Under the pieces are notes generated by a model that was given only the letters and a program-made list of their open reading frames with translations, had not been told where the DNA came from and made no database searches. DNA of 64,000 nt from assembly GCA_036346375.1 (NCBI GenBank), contig CM070520.1, positions 45,155,854 to 45,219,853 on the forward strand. The letters run 5' to 3'. The DNA comes from Guadua angustifolia. Its lineage: Eukaryota > Streptophyta > Magnoliopsida > Poales > Poaceae. The translations under genes and the position numbers were made by a program. The first letter of the stretch is position 1. The number at the start of each line of letters is the position of its first letter. Positions 63,992 to 64,000 of this stretch are shown piece by piece.

Positions 63992-64000
63992 GCGAATTTT

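Larger units (their letters stand above)
44261..64000 (-). mobile_element. Sirevirus-like Ty1/copia element (-), split by a gypsy element, 5' end outside window
   Basis: In + order: 3' LTR 44261-45729, PPT, an extra ORF (46366-47750), RNase H, RT, integrase, protease and the gag C-terminus to 52956, then gag again at 62934-63991. Joining 52956 to 62939 restores one gag frame, so the plus-strand gypsy at 52957-62933 is an insertion. Domains are near-complete with catalytic residues present, unlike the left Sirevirus. The 5' LTR lies right of the window. The element inserted into CACTA at 44260. Confidence 0.92.

Overview
The window is plant nuclear DNA, almost certainly from a grass and plausibly from the rice (Oryza) group. 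The basis is its Ty1/copia Sirevirus-type and Ty3/gypsy chromovirus-type retrotransposons, CACTA and Mutator-like DNA elements, and tRNA-iMet primer-binding sites; the species is an inference. I see no convincing host gene, rRNA or tRNA gene, or CRISPR array. Nearly everything I can name is transposon sequence, much of it nested, so the window looks like intergenic heterochromatin.

Layout, left to right. (1) 1-7581: degenerate Sirevirus-like copia element on +, cut by the window edge, with a 3' LTR at 5945-7581. (2) 7582-9081: 3' part of a long gypsy LTR on +. (3) 9082-11863: truncated chromovirus (+) with RT end, RNase H, integrase, chromodomain and 3' LTR. (4) 12245-30709: remnant of a minus-strand gypsy element, namely an LTR (29760-30709) and three tandem copies of a ~285-bp leader module that starts with a tRNA-Met primer-binding site. 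This array is split by (5) 12782-29427, a complete 16.6-kb minus-strand gypsy element with TACTA target duplications. That element itself carries a solo LTR (17084-20037) and a foldback Mutator-type MITE (20261-21200, 9-bp duplication). (6) 30710-37070: AT-rich DNA with three MITE-like palindromes, a copia LTR piece and the 3' end of another LTR element (32560-34313).

(7) 37070-64000 is a deep nest. A second copy of the 32560-34313 repeat (37070-37661, 40672-41122) holds a solo LTR (37662-40671, ATAGC duplication) and is cut at 41123 by a CACTA element. The CACTA element carries a multi-exon Ulp1-like cysteine protease gene on -. It is cut at 44261 by a minus-strand Sirevirus that runs past the window end and has near-intact pol and an extra ORF downstream of pol. 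The Sirevirus gag is split by a plus-strand gypsy element (52957-62933). Between the 5' LTR and the true primer-binding site of that gypsy element sit eight copies of the same ~285-bp module, three direct and five inverted.

Functionally the genes are retrotransposon gag-pol sets (capsid, protease, reverse transcriptase, RNase H, integrase) plus CACTA accessory coding sequence. Most are broken by stops and frameshifts. The most unusual signals are the primer-binding-site module arrays, a short hairpin conserved with compensatory changes near the 3' end of six LTRs, and the CACTA protease gene with exons too short for simple ORF finding.
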